64,000 nt of DNA from contig CACZBC010000003.1 of assembly GCA_902779315.1 (NCBI GenBank), forward strand, positions 1 to 64,000, given 5' to 3'. This document shows, piece by piece, positions 51,157-59,265 of this stretch. Position 1 is the stretch's first letter, and the number at the start of each line of letters is the position of its first letter. The DNA is from an uncultured Bacteroidales bacterium. Lineage in GTDB: Bacteria; Bacteroidota; Bacteroidia; Bacteroidales; Bacteroidaceae. Below the pieces are notes generated by a model. It was given only the letters and a program-made list of their open reading frames with translations. It searched no databases and was not told where the DNA came from. Made by a program: the position numbers and the translations under genes.

Positions 51157-51999
51157 CTATAATTTTATCCCGTAAAGATAGTCTGCATAGGTCAAAACCT
51201 GTCGAATGACAAGCAGGGGTATCAGTTCGAGTGTGCAAAAGTACACAATTAAATGCAAAGTGCCATACAATTTTGGAAAAAATATCTTATATGTCTTAAA
51301 AAGTAGCAATATCTTGACCAAAACAATGAGACCAAGCGCCAAAAGAAGCACATTTTCATGAGGAACAGGCAAATACACGACCACCATCGCCAAGACGAGG
51401 AAAAGCATCGCCTCCACCACATAAAGGAATGTATAAGCACGTTTCATTGTAAAGATTTTTTCCTTCTGGAAGAACACCCAATTCACGAAACTGATCATCA
51501 TTCTCTTTGCCAGGAAATAGAGTATCCACAACAGGAGAATGGCTCCGAAAAGGATATAAGGCGTCTCGAAAAACGGATAGTAGGCAACTTCATGCTGGGT
51601 GTAAGTGAAAGTCACCATCGTGGCCGTAATCGAGAGCAAGGAGACGGCAATCAGACGAGTTGAATATCTGAGCGGATCATCCACCAAAAGTTCGTTCTCC
51701 TTGCCTGGAATGGGGAGGAAAATGTCTCGCAACAACTCCTTGAATCTCTTTTTTAGTCGCAACACCAAACTTGCTGCAAGAAAGAAACAAACCAGCAATA
51801 GCAATCCGCTCCACTCGTTATGACGAATGCGAAAGGGCGTCTCTGTCGCCCAAAAGCCGAAAGGTTTGTAGGGTACTTCCGTGTGCAATACACTATCGCC
51901 CTTAGCCAGACCTCCGTCATCATAAGGGATCAAGCGCTCGACAATCGTGTCTTGCAACACAGAAGAGTCAGGCAAACAAAGCGTATCGACTTCGTTCAT
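51157..51999 (-). CDS. DUF4271 multi-spanning membrane protein
   Basis: A 280-aa Bacteroidetes-specific membrane protein. After a ~70-residue N-terminal soluble part there are six to seven hydrophobic segments (SGLLLLVCFFLAASLVL, PYILFGAILLLWILYFL, YVVEAMLFLVLAMVVVYL, VLLLALGLIVLVKILLLF). A conserved RxxYTFLYVVEAM region is typical of the family. Its function is unknown. The start at 51999 overlaps the LOG gene stop (ATGA). It lies 20 bp before hemD, a conserved neighbour in this phylum. Confidence 0.83.
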   Translation of the reverse strand: MNEVDTLCLPDSSVLQDTIVERLIPYDDGGLAKGDSVLHTEVPYKPFGFWATETPFRIRHNEWSGLLLLVCFFLAASLVLRLKKRFKELLRDIFLPIPGKENELLVDDPLRYSTRLIAVSLLSITATMVTFTYTQHEVAYYPFFETPYILFGAILLLWILYFLAKRMMISFVNWVFFQKEKIFTMKRAYTFLYVVEAMLFLVLAMVVVYLPVPHENVLLLALGLIVLVKILLLFKTYKIFFPKLYGTLHLIVYFCTLELIPLLVIRQVLTYADYLYGIKL

Positions 52000-52583
52000 A
52001 TCTTGGCGAAACGGCGTATACTTGTGTCCCAAAGCGGCGTTTCGAGGGCCATCCTCAATGCCTCTTCTGGTGTAGGAGCCACCTTCCAGATGTCAGCATG
52101 AACAGGTCGCATGAAGTTTTGGCTAACCGCTTGATTCAGAGTGTTCAGCAACGAATCGTAATAACCGTTTGTGTTGAGCAGAATGATGGGTTTGAGATAG
52201 ATGCCCAACTGCTTCCAAGTAATCAGCTCCATCATTTCGGCAAAGGTTCCACAACCGCCAGGAAGGAAGATTCCACCATCGGTTATCTCTGCCATCTTTG
52301 CTTGACGTTCGTGCATATCGGCAGTCTCGATGATATCCGTCATACTGTTGTGGCACCACCCTTCCTTTATCATAAAGGTAGGAATGACACCTATCGCTTT
52401 GCCTCCATTCTCGAGACATCCGTTCGCACTCTCAGCCATGAGGCCCATATTGCCTGCCCCGTTTACAAGAGTTATGTTTTGTTCTGCCATCAATTGACCA
52501 AGCTTTCTTGCATCCTGGAAGTAGCAATCTTCTATCTGCGTGCTGCTTGCACAATAGACGGCTATCTTTTTATCCTTATTCAT
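51996..52583 (-). CDS. LOG-family (TIGR00730) nucleotide-binding phosphoribohydrolase-like protein
   Basis: A 195-aa Rossmann-like protein of the LOG (lonely guy) family. Proven members split cytokinin nucleotides or other nucleoside 5'-monophosphates into base and ribose phosphate. Visible: IAVYCASSTQIED at the N-terminus, LVNGAGNMGLMAESA, and the hallmark LPGGCGTFAEMMELITWKQLG (family consensus PGGxGTxxE). It starts 4 bp after metK and overlaps DUF4271 by 4 bp. A bacterial role in purine salvage or nucleotide clean-up is likely. Confidence 0.9.
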   Translation of the reverse strand: MNKDKKIAVYCASSTQIEDCYFQDARKLGQLMAEQNITLVNGAGNMGLMAESANGCLENGGKAIGVIPTFMIKEGWCHNSMTDIIETADMHERQAKMAEITDGGIFLPGGCGTFAEMMELITWKQLGIYLKPIILLNTNGYYDSLLNTLNQAVSQNFMRPVHADIWKVAPTPEEALRMALETPLWDTSIRRFAKI

Positions 52584-52587
52584 AACG

Positions 52588-53844
52588 TTATAAAGAGAAA
52601 CATTTCTTTATCTGTTCCACATAATCCAGCTTTTCCCAAGTGAAGAGTTCCACAGTCACCTCTTTCGTGTCGCGATAGAGAGACTCGAAACGCTTCGTAA
52701 CTATTTGAGGCTCACGACCCATGTGACCGTATGCCGCAGTCTCCTCGTAGATGGGATTACGCAGTTTGAGTCGTTGCTCGATGGCATAGGGAGTGAGTGT
52801 GAAGATGTCCTTTATCTTCTCTGCTATCTCGCCATCAGTCAGATCAACATGACTCTTTCCGTAAGTATCGACGTAGATGCTGACGGGTTCTGCTACACCA
52901 ATTGCATAGCTGAGCTGTACCAACATTTCGTCTGCAACACCTGCCGCCACCATATTCTTAGCGATATGACGAGCCGCATAAGCAGCCGAACGGTCGACTT
53001 TCGAAGGGTCTTTTCCGCTGAAAGCACCACCTCCATGAGCACCTTTGCCGCCATAAGTGTCGACTATAATCTTTCGTCCTGTCAATCCTGTATCGCCGTG
53101 AGGACCGCCAATCACAAACTTTCCTGTCGGATTGACGTAGTATTTGATCTTGTCATCAAAGAGGCTTCGTATTCTGTCAGAGCCTATGCCGTCGAGCATT
53201 CTTGGGATGAGGATGCCTTTCACGTCGTCAGAAATGCGCTTTTGCATAGCCTCATCTGTGTCGAACTCATCGTGCTGTGTGCTCACCACAATGGTATCGA
53301 TGCGCTGGGGAATGCCTTCGTCGCTATATTCGATAGTGACCTGACTCTTCGCATCTGGGCGAAGATAGGTCATCACCTTGCCTTCGCGACGAATCTCGGC
53401 TAGCGTTTGCAGGAGACGATGGGCAAGGTCGAGACTGAGAGGCATGTAGTTCTCCGTCTCGTTTGTAGCGTAACCAAACATCATTCCCTGGTCTCCAGCA
53501 CCTTGCGAAGCACGGTCTGAGCGGTCAACACCCCTGTTGATGTCGTCACTTTGCTCGTGTATGGCGGACAAGACTCCACAGCTGTTTCCCTCGAACATAT
53601 ACTCGCTCTTGGTGTAGCCGATACGGTTTATCACCTCTCGGGCAATACGTTGAAGGTCGACGTAGGCTTTCGTCTTGATTTCTCCAGCCAGGACAACTTG
53701 ACCAGTCGTAACGAGTGTTTCGCAAGCGACCTTCGAGTCAGGATCGAAGGCAAGCAGTTTGTCCAATACTGCATCACTGATTTGATCGGCCACTTTATCA
53801 GGATGGCCTTCGGAGACGGACTCCGATGTAAACAGATAACCCAT
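52588..53844 (-). CDS. metK: S-adenosylmethionine synthetase
   Basis: Makes SAM from methionine and ATP. The 418-aa protein shows [16 protein letters not shown], the ATP-binding [33 protein letters not shown], and [21 protein letters not shown]. It is ~30 aa longer than E. coli MetK, as in other Bacteroidetes (a longer C-terminal segment). It is the first gene of a six-gene unit (metK, LOG, DUF4271, hemD, rnpA, yidD). Its ~145-nt leader carries a SAM-II-like element and a short upstream ORF, pointing to feedback control by SAM. Confidence 0.96.
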   Translation of the reverse strand: MGYLFTSESVSEGHPDKVADQISDAVLDKLLAFDPDSKVACETLVTTGQVVLAGEIKTKAYVDLQRIAREVINRIGYTKSEYMFEGNSCGVLSAIHEQSDDINRGVDRSDRASQGAGDQGMMFGYATNETENYMPLSLDLAHRLLQTLAEIRREGKVMTYLRPDAKSQVTIEYSDEGIPQRIDTIVVSTQHDEFDTDEAMQKRISDDVKGILIPRMLDGIGSDRIRSLFDDKIKYYVNPTGKFVIGGPHGDTGLTGRKIIVDTYGGKGAHGGGAFSGKDPSKVDRSAAYAARHIAKNMVAAGVADEMLVQLSYAIGVAEPVSIYVDTYGKSHVDLTDGEIAEKIKDIFTLTPYAIEQRLKLRNPIYEETAAYGHMGREPQIVTKRFESLYRDTKEVTVELFTWEKLDYVEQIKKCFSL

Positions 53845-53868
53845 AGTAGAATTAATTTTTTAATATAA

Positions 53869-53925
53869 TTAATAATGTATGGGGAAAGAAGTCGGGCACA
53901 AATGCGCGAGGTGACAAGTGTTCAT
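53869..53925 (-). CDS. Possible leader peptide (uORF) of metK
   Basis: An 18-codon ORF (MNTCHLAHLCPTSFPIHY) beginning 3 nt... directly after GGAGG, one of the few strong Shine-Dalgarno sequences in the window. It stops 24 nt before the metK ATG and in a different context from it. It overlaps nothing but the leader. Two Cys and three His residues are present; no Met run that would suggest classical attenuation. It may couple riboswitch state to metK translation, or be chance. Confidence 0.4.
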   Translation of the reverse strand: MNTCHLAHLCPTSFPIHY

Positions 53926-53980
53926 CCTCCTTTTAGCATTTTTTACTGTGGTTGCAAGCAGCCCAAATCTATCCACATTT
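53926..53980 (-). promoter_or_regulatory. SAM-II-like riboswitch in the metK leader
   Basis: On the - strand the leader has P1 TGTGG (53977-53973) pairing with CCACA (53951-53947). The P1 loop contains GATTTGG and CTTGCAA; then come AGTAAAA and GCTAAAA, ending in GGAGG. This order (GUGG, GAUUUG, CUUGCA, CCAC, GUNAAA, GCUAAAA) matches my memory of the SAM-II (metA) riboswitch consensus. The pseudoknot is not clear: CTGCTT could pair with AAGGAG with one mismatch, masking the GGAGG. The position in front of metK fits. Confidence 0.55.
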
Positions 53981-53995
53981 TGTTTTTTGCGGCTG

Positions 53996-54003
53996 CAAAG
54001 GTA
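53996..54003 (-). promoter_or_regulatory. -7 element of the metK operon
   Basis: TACCTTTG on the - strand, so the transcript starts just before the SAM-II-like element and the leader is ~145 nt. It is the mirror image of the U32 gene's -7 region. Confidence 0.68.
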
Positions 54004-54042
54004 CAACAATTAATTCATAATTCATAATTCATAATTCATAAT

Positions 54043-54074
54043 TTTGCGCAATGTGTGAAAAAGTTGTACCTTTG
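54043..54074 (+). promoter_or_regulatory. Promoter of the U32 peptidase gene
   Basis: TTTG at 54043-54046, a 20-nt spacer, then TACCTTTG at 54067-54074, 25 bp before ATG 54100. Confidence 0.7.
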
Positions 54075-54099
54075 CAGCCAAAACTATGAAATGTGACTT

Positions 54100-55350
54100 A
54101 TGAATCATGACTTGGAGATAATGGCGCCAGTAGGTTCGCCCGAATGCCTTGCAGCAGCCATCCGGGCTGGGGCAGACAGCGTGTACTTCGGCATAGAGAA
54201 TCTGAACATGCGAGCCCATTCTGCAAGCACGTTCTCAATTGACGACTTGCATCGTATAGCTGAGGAGACGCGCCGTTTTGGCATTAAAAGTTATCTGACG
54301 GTCAACACCATCATCTACGGCGAAGACCTTGAACTGATGCGTCAAATCATAGATGCGGCCCACGAAGCGGGCATTAGTGCGGTCATTGCAAGCGATGTGG
54401 CTGTGATGCTTTACTGTAGGAAGGTGGGGCAAGAGGTTCACCTCAGCACCCAACTTAACATCAGTAATGTGGAGGCGCTCCGTTTCTACGCACAATTTGC
54501 AGACGTAGTTGTCTTGGCTCGCGAACTGAATATGGACCAAGTGAAGGCAATCCATCAAGCCATCGAGGCTGAGAACATCTGCGGACCTAGCGGCAAAAAG
54601 GTGCGCATCGAAATGTTCTGTCATGGGGCTCTATGCATGGCCATCAGCGGAAAATGCTACTTGAGTCAAAGCAATTGGGGACGTTCCGCCAATCGGGGCG
54701 AATGCATGCAATTGTGCAGACGGCGCTATACGGTCCAGGATGTGGAAACGGGTACTGAACTCGACATCGAGAATAAGTACATCATGTCGCCAAAAGACTT
54801 AAAAACCATCCATTTCATCGATAAAATGATCGACTCGGGTGTTCGCGTCTTCAAGATAGAAGGAAGGGCTCGAGGACCTGAATATGTCGACACAGTTGTG
54901 AGGTGTTATCGAGAGGCAATCGATACGCTTTCCGACCCCAATCAAGGGCAAAAAGTCTTCCTCGAAAAGCTGGAAGAATGGGACGAGCGTTTGGCTCGCG
55001 TCTTCAATCGCGGCTTTTGGGACGGATATTACTTGGGGAAGACGATTGCGGAATGGAACGACTGTCACGGTTCGAAAGCGACTGAAAAGAAGGTTTACTG
55101 CGGAAAAGCGGTCAGATACTATTCCAAGCTGCAAGTTGCGGAATTCAAGATCGAGGCTTGCGAACTGAATGTTGGCGACGAAATCCTCGTCACAGGCCCC
55201 ACTACGGGAGCTTTGAGGGCCAAAGCAAGCGAGATCCGTTACGACCTGAAGCCCGTTCAGACGGCTCAGCAAGGCTGGCACATCAGTATTCCTCTCGAAA
55301 CGAAAGTCCGCAGAAACGACAAGCTTTTCGTCATCAAAACAGGCGTTTGA
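54100..55350 (+). CDS. U32-family peptidase-like protein (RlhA/TrhP type)
   Basis: A 416-aa U32 protein. The family signature is visible as EMFCHGALCMAISGKCYLS, with further Cys residues in NRGECMQLCRRRY that may hold an iron-sulfur cluster. The N-terminal barrel starts LEIMAPVGSPECLAAAIRAGADSVYFG. Although called collagenases, close relatives (RlhA, TrhP) are now known to hydroxylate rRNA or tRNA using prephenate-pathway products, so an RNA modification role is more likely than proteolysis. Monocistronic; a repeat array follows 20 bp after the stop. Confidence 0.88.
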   Translation: MNHDLEIMAPVGSPECLAAAIRAGADSVYFGIENLNMRAHSASTFSIDDLHRIAEETRRFGIKSYLTVNTIIYGEDLELMRQIIDAAHEAGISAVIASDVAVMLYCRKVGQEVHLSTQLNISNVEALRFYAQFADVVVLARELNMDQVKAIHQAIEAENICGPSGKKVRIEMFCHGALCMAISGKCYLSQSNWGRSANRGECMQLCRRRYTVQDVETGTELDIENKYIMSPKDLKTIHFIDKMIDSGVRVFKIEGRARGPEYVDTVVRCYREAIDTLSDPNQGQKVFLEKLEEWDERLARVFNRGFWDGYYLGKTIAEWNDCHGSKATEKKVYCGKAVRYYSKLQVAEFKIEACELNVGDEILVTGPTTGALRAKASEIRYDLKPVQTAQQGWHISIPLETKVRRNDKLFVIKTGV

Positions 55351-55370
55351 AACCAGTCCATCAGGGAGCG

Positions 55371-55502
55371 CTTGAAAATGACTAAGGCGACGATTGCATT
55401 TAACTAGTGTGACGTTTGCAATTTACTAGTGTGACGTTTGCGATTTACTAGTGTGACATTTGCAATTTACTAGTGTGACGTTTCACAACGACCTTAGCCT
55501 CG
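55371..55502 (-). repeat. 22-bp intergenic repeat array 10 (6 units)
   Basis: Units at 55371, 55393, 55415, 55437, 55459 and 55481. The middle four are near-perfect CGTCACACTAG then TAAATTGCAAA on the - strand. The end units are divergent: CGAGGCTAAGG then TCGTTGTGAAA at one end and CGTCGCCTTAG at the other. It follows the U32 gene; no stem-loop terminator is visible. Confidence 0.9.
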
Positions 55503-55568
55503 TTTGCAAACGACTGCAGTTGGAGGAACTCGAACAAACAGAATGAAATCAAAGAAAACTACATTTTC

Positions 55569-55600
55569 TTTGCAATCCTCTTCTTTTTTTCGTAACTTTG
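55569..55600 (+). promoter_or_regulatory. Promoter of the acyltransferase-glycosyltransferase unit
   Basis: TTTG at 55569-55572, a 20-nt spacer, then TAACTTTG at 55593-55600. Confidence 0.7.
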
Positions 55601-55628
55601 CATCGTAAAACGAATGCTCTCGCAAAGT

Positions 55629-56522
55629 ATGGCAACGATGAACAAGAACGGGACAAAGAAAAGACACCATCTGATGAGGCTCCTTGCAGGACTGCCTCTC
55701 AGCGTCCTGTATCTGTTCAGCGATATCGCCTATCCCATTGTCTATTACCTGATTAGGTACAGGAGGAAACTCGTCAGGGACAACCTCCGCTGCTCCTTTC
55801 CAGAGAAAAGCGAGAAGGAAATCCTGCGCATAGAAAAGGCTTTCTACCACAATCTCTGCGACGTCTTCATCGAAGCCTTCAAATGCCTCAACATCACGGA
55901 CGAAGAGATGATTCGTCGAGTGGAAATCCGGGGCTGCGAACTGCCCGAAAGACTGGCTGCTGAAGGAAAGAACGTCTTCATGCTCTTGGGCCATCTTGGC
56001 TGCTGGGAATGGTATCAGGAAGTCAGCGTTCGATACAAGGCACCCAAGAAAGGTTGCGAAATATACAAGCACATCGAGAACAGATACTTCGCCTCGCTGA
56101 TGCACGAAATACGCAGCAGATGGGACACTAAGCAGATAGAAATGCAGCAGACCGTGCGAACTTTGCTCAAATGGCACGCTGAGGGCGAACCCTTCCTGTG
56201 CGGCTTCATACAAGACCAAAGGCCTGACGCAAAGATTAAAGACAAGGTGACCTTCCTCAACCAAGACACTTACATCTCCCCTGGAGCAGAAGAAATTGCC
56301 AAAAAAACCAATGCGGAACTCGTCTATCTTGATGTGGAGAAGACTGCTCGAGGACATTACAAGCTGACATTCACAGAGATGCATCCCAACGAAGAGGAAG
56401 CCAACAGCCGCTTCCCCCTGTCAAGATGCTTCTGGCGACTGATGGAAAACACCATACAAAGACAGCCCGAGATATGGCTTTGGTCGCACAATCGCTGGTA
56501 CAAGTACGAGCTGACAAAATAA
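55629..56522 (+). CDS. LpxL/LpxM (HtrB)-family lipid A acyltransferase
   Basis: A 297-aa inner-membrane acyltransferase that adds a secondary fatty acid to lipid A. It has one N-terminal hydrophobic segment (GLPLSVLYLFSDIAYPIVYYL), then RRKLVRDNLRCSFPEKSEKE, and the catalytic HX4E motif LLGHLGCWEWYQ (His122, Glu127), plus GFIQDQRPD. Two upstream in-frame ATGs exist; 55629 is favoured by a ~23-nt leader, while 55614 would leave only ~8 nt. It is the first gene of a unit with two glycosyltransferases (12-bp and 3-bp gaps), linking lipid A and surface glycan synthesis. Confidence 0.9.
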   Translation: MATMNKNGTKKRHHLMRLLAGLPLSVLYLFSDIAYPIVYYLIRYRRKLVRDNLRCSFPEKSEKEILRIEKAFYHNLCDVFIEAFKCLNITDEEMIRRVEIRGCELPERLAAEGKNVFMLLGHLGCWEWYQEVSVRYKAPKKGCEIYKHIENRYFASLMHEIRSRWDTKQIEMQQTVRTLLKWHAEGEPFLCGFIQDQRPDAKIKDKVTFLNQDTYISPGAEEIAKKTNAELVYLDVEKTARGHYKLTFTEMHPNEEEANSRFPLSRCFWRLMENTIQRQPEIWLWSHNRWYKYELTK

Positions 56523-56534
56523 ACACAACGCATC

Positions 56535-57395
56535 ATGGTCTCAGTCATCGTACCAATATATAATGTAGAGCAATACCTGCGTCGCGCTCTCGACAGCATC
56601 CTCAGCCAGACACACAAGGACTGGGAAGCCATCCTCGTAGATGACGGCAGCACAGACAACAGCGGACGAATCGCTGAGGAATATGCTCAGAGCGACAACC
56701 GATTCAAGGTCGTTCACAAACCCAACGGCGGACAATCTGATGCTCGCAATGTCGGATTGGAACACATCAGCGGAGAGTTCCTCATTTTCCTCGATGCAGA
56801 CGACTTCCTGCATCCTCAGTTGATGACACTTTGCCTTGAGGCTATGCAAAGGGACAGCTCTGATATAGTCTGCTTCACCTACGACCGCAAATACCGTACG
56901 CTAGCTCTCGTCAAGCATTTCCTGCACCTCGATGACCCCAAGCCACACTACGAATTCTACAAGCAGCCAGCCTACATCGTCACAGACAACATCTTCGACT
57001 ATGCCACAGAGCATTCCAATCCGAAAGACATCATTGACAAGCGTTGGGCTGTAAAGCACTGCCAGGTTTGGCGCTGCATGTACAAGACATACTCCGTGAG
57101 GGACATAAAGTTCCCTACCGGCATCATCTACGAAGACTTTCCATGGTGGAGCGAAGTGTTGCTCCGCATTAAGCGTTGCACCATACTGAACCTTCCACTC
57201 TATTTTTACTATCCTAACCAACAGAGCGACATACTCTCCACCAACCAGGCACACAAGATAGAAAGCCTCAGAAAAGCTATCGAATTAGCAAAAAACAAAT
57301 ACACCTCAGCACCTGAAGCAAAGCGAAAAGCATGGGAACGCAACTTCCTGGCGCCCTTCGAGGAAAAGCTAAAGAAAAAAGAAGCGACACAATAA
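56535..57395 (+). CDS. Family 2 glycosyltransferase, tandem paralog A
   Basis: A 286-aa inverting GT-A glycosyltransferase. It begins MVSVIVPIYNVEQYLRRAL, with LVDDGSTDNSGRI (nucleotide-sugar Asp), NGGQSDARNVGLEHISGE and the DxD-like FLDADDFLHPQL. The C-terminal part contains IIYEDFPWWSEVLLRIKRC. It is closely related along its whole length to the next gene, so the pair arose by duplication. The sugars are unknown. The second gene of the unit led by the lipid A acyltransferase. Confidence 0.9.
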   Translation: MVSVIVPIYNVEQYLRRALDSILSQTHKDWEAILVDDGSTDNSGRIAEEYAQSDNRFKVVHKPNGGQSDARNVGLEHISGEFLIFLDADDFLHPQLMTLCLEAMQRDSSDIVCFTYDRKYRTLALVKHFLHLDDPKPHYEFYKQPAYIVTDNIFDYATEHSNPKDIIDKRWAVKHCQVWRCMYKTYSVRDIKFPTGIIYEDFPWWSEVLLRIKRCTILNLPLYFYYPNQQSDILSTNQAHKIESLRKAIELAKNKYTSAPEAKRKAWERNFLAPFEEKLKKKEATQ

Positions 57396-57398
57396 CGT

Positions 57399-58271
57399 AT
57401 GACATACGACATCTCAGTAATCATACCCATCTACAACGTCGAGCGTTACCTGAGAAGAGCTTTGGACAGCCTCTTGGCTCAGACGCACGACAACTGGGAA
57501 GCCATCCTTGTTGATGACGGCAGCCCCGATGCTTGTGGTACTATTGCTGACGAATATGCCAACAAAGACAGCCGCTTCAAGGTCATTCACAAAACAAACG
57601 GAGGCCTGTCGGATGCAAGGAATGCGGGCATGAGAATAGCAAGCGGGAAATACCTCCTCTTCCTTGACCCCGACGATTTCTTCCACCCGCAACTCATGGA
57701 GTTGTGCTTCAAAGCAGCAGAGAAAGAGGATGCAGACACAGTTGTCTTCACTTATCATCATTACTACCGGACGATAAACAAAGTCAGGCATTTCCTCCAT
57801 CTGCCCGACAGTAAGCCCTCATTCAAGAATTATCGCGACATCAAGAGTTTTACGACGGACAACATCTTCGATTATGCCACAGAATACTCCCACCCGAAAG
57901 ACATTGACCGGCGATGGGCAGTGAAGCATTGCCAAGCCTGCTTCAAGATGTATCGGACGAGTCTTGTTAAAGACATTCCTTTTGTTAAAGGTATTTATTT
58001 GGAAGATTTTCCGTGGTGGAGCGAAGTGCTCCTACACATCAGGCGATGCACAATACTCAATCTGCCGCTCTATTACTACTACCCCAACCCGAAGAGTTTC
58101 CTCTTGTCGTCCGATACACGCCGCCTCGCCGACAACCTGGAGCAAAGCATCCTCGCAGCACAAAAGGTATACGAGAATGCGCCAGCCGATAAGAAAGCAC
58201 TTTGGGAGAAACGCTTCCTTGCGCCCTTCCAGCATTATCTGGAAAAGAAGAGACGCAAGATGAATGGCTAA
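57399..58271 (+). CDS. Family 2 glycosyltransferase, tandem paralog B
   Basis: A 290-aa paralog of the preceding glycosyltransferase, sharing the frame of motifs (IPIYNVERYLRRALDSLL, DDGSPDACG, SDARNAG, FLDPDDFFHPQL, YLEDFPWWSEVLLHIRRC). The DxD centre is DPDD instead of DADD. It starts 3 bp after paralog A. It converges with the - strand glycosyltransferase at 58282, only 10 bp away, with no visible terminator between. Confidence 0.9.
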   Translation: MTYDISVIIPIYNVERYLRRALDSLLAQTHDNWEAILVDDGSPDACGTIADEYANKDSRFKVIHKTNGGLSDARNAGMRIASGKYLLFLDPDDFFHPQLMELCFKAAEKEDADTVVFTYHHYYRTINKVRHFLHLPDSKPSFKNYRDIKSFTTDNIFDYATEYSHPKDIDRRWAVKHCQACFKMYRTSLVKDIPFVKGIYLEDFPWWSEVLLHIRRCTILNLPLYYYYPNPKSFLLSSDTRRLADNLEQSILAAQKVYENAPADKKALWEKRFLAPFQHYLEKKRRKMNG

Positions 58272-58281
58272 AAGTCAACCC

Positions 58282-59265
58282 TCAGAAAGAGATAAAACAC
58301 TTCAGATAATACTTTGCATAGTTGAATCGGCGCACAATTTGATAGGCCAAGCCTTTAGGCAATCCACAAAAGGCACGGGACACCAACTGCTGCGAAGCGA
58401 CATAAAGAGACAAATTCTTTCGCGGATACCATCCCTTTGTAACAAGAAACGCTGACTCCTGTTCAGAAAGTTCCGTTCCGAAAGCTTTGCGATGGGCGTT
58501 CCTCACAATCTGTATCTTTTCTTTTAATTCAAGCTCCTTGTTCTCGTCCTGTGTTGAAAAGCCTCCCACCACAAAGGTTGCGAAACAGCGGTTCAGGAAA
58601 TAACCCTTACGGCCTGCTGCCACTAAGCGCAGCGTCATGTCATAATCCGCAGCAAGTCTGTATGCCTGGTCATAGCCGCCTATTTCCATAAGGACAGTCC
58701 TACGATACATCATCGATGGATGAGGAATGACGCTAGTGACGAAAAGTTTATGCAGACGACGTTGCGGATGATGGTAATGAGTGAAGCGCGTATGTGCTCC
58801 TTTGGGAAGAACAGGAGCAAAAGTGAAACTGCAGTCGCTCTCCTCCAATGCCTTCACCGAGAACGCAAGCCCATCCGAACTATGATAGTAATCATCAGAG
58901 TTAAGGAAAATGACATACTTGCCTCGTGCCAAGGCTATGCCTCTGTTCATTGCCTCGTATATGCCCGAGTCGGACTTGCTCAAGATACGTATGTTGTGAC
59001 ATACATTATTATATTGTTGAAGAAACTCGAGAGTGCCATCGTCTGAGCCGCCGTCTACAATGAGATGCTCCAATGCCACACCCTTCTGTTGTTGAACTGA
59101 CTCGAGATTCTTTAGGAAGAGGGCTTCTCTTCCTTCTCGCAAAGGATTGAAACAGACGGTCACAACCGTCACTACAGGGTCTGCCTGTGTGGCTTTGTCA
59201 GAGGCTTCTTTAAGTATCACCTCTTTTCGAAACACTTCTGAAGATGGAATGTCAGAGCACATCAT
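58282..59265 (-). CDS. Family 2 glycosyltransferase (WcaA/PgaC-like core)
   Basis: A 327-aa glycosyltransferase with VTVVTVCFNPLREGREALF, LIVDGGSDDGTLEFLQQY, SKSDSGIYEAMNRGIALARGK and FLNSDDYYHSSDG, and VIPHPSMMYRRTVLMEIGGYD, the arrangement of GT2 enzymes in O-antigen and capsule clusters. The start is one of two adjacent ATGs (59265/59262), inside the end of the upstream gene (14-bp overlap), implying coupling. A longer start at 59292 is possible. Confidence 0.87.
   Translation of the reverse strand: MMCSDIPSSEVFRKEVILKEASDKATQADPVVTVVTVCFNPLREGREALFLKNLESVQQQKGVALEHLIVDGGSDDGTLEFLQQYNNVCHNIRILSKSDSGIYEAMNRGIALARGKYVIFLNSDDYYHSSDGLAFSVKALEESDCSFTFAPVLPKGAHTRFTHYHHPQRRLHKLFVTSVIPHPSMMYRRTVLMEIGGYDQAYRLAADYDMTLRLVAAGRKGYFLNRCFATFVVGGFSTQDENKELELKEKIQIVRNAHRKAFGTELSEQESAFLVTKGWYPRKNLSLYVASQQLVSRAFCGLPKGLAYQIVRRFNYAKYYLKCFISF

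Larger units (their letters stand above)
53991..54079. repeat. 17-bp inverted repeat flanking AATTCAT tandem repeats
   Basis: GGCTGCAAAGGTACAAC at 53991-54007 is the exact reverse complement of GTTGTACCTTTGCAGCC at 54063-54079. Both arms contain the -7 elements of the divergent metK and U32 promoters. Between them lie about four and a half tandem copies of the 7-bp unit AATTCAT (54012-54043). Confidence 0.85.

Noticed and set aside
58264..58455. 63-codon + strand frame after the second tandem glycosyltransferase
   Set aside because: Lies antisense to the 3' end of the convergent glycosyltransferase and shows no protein features.
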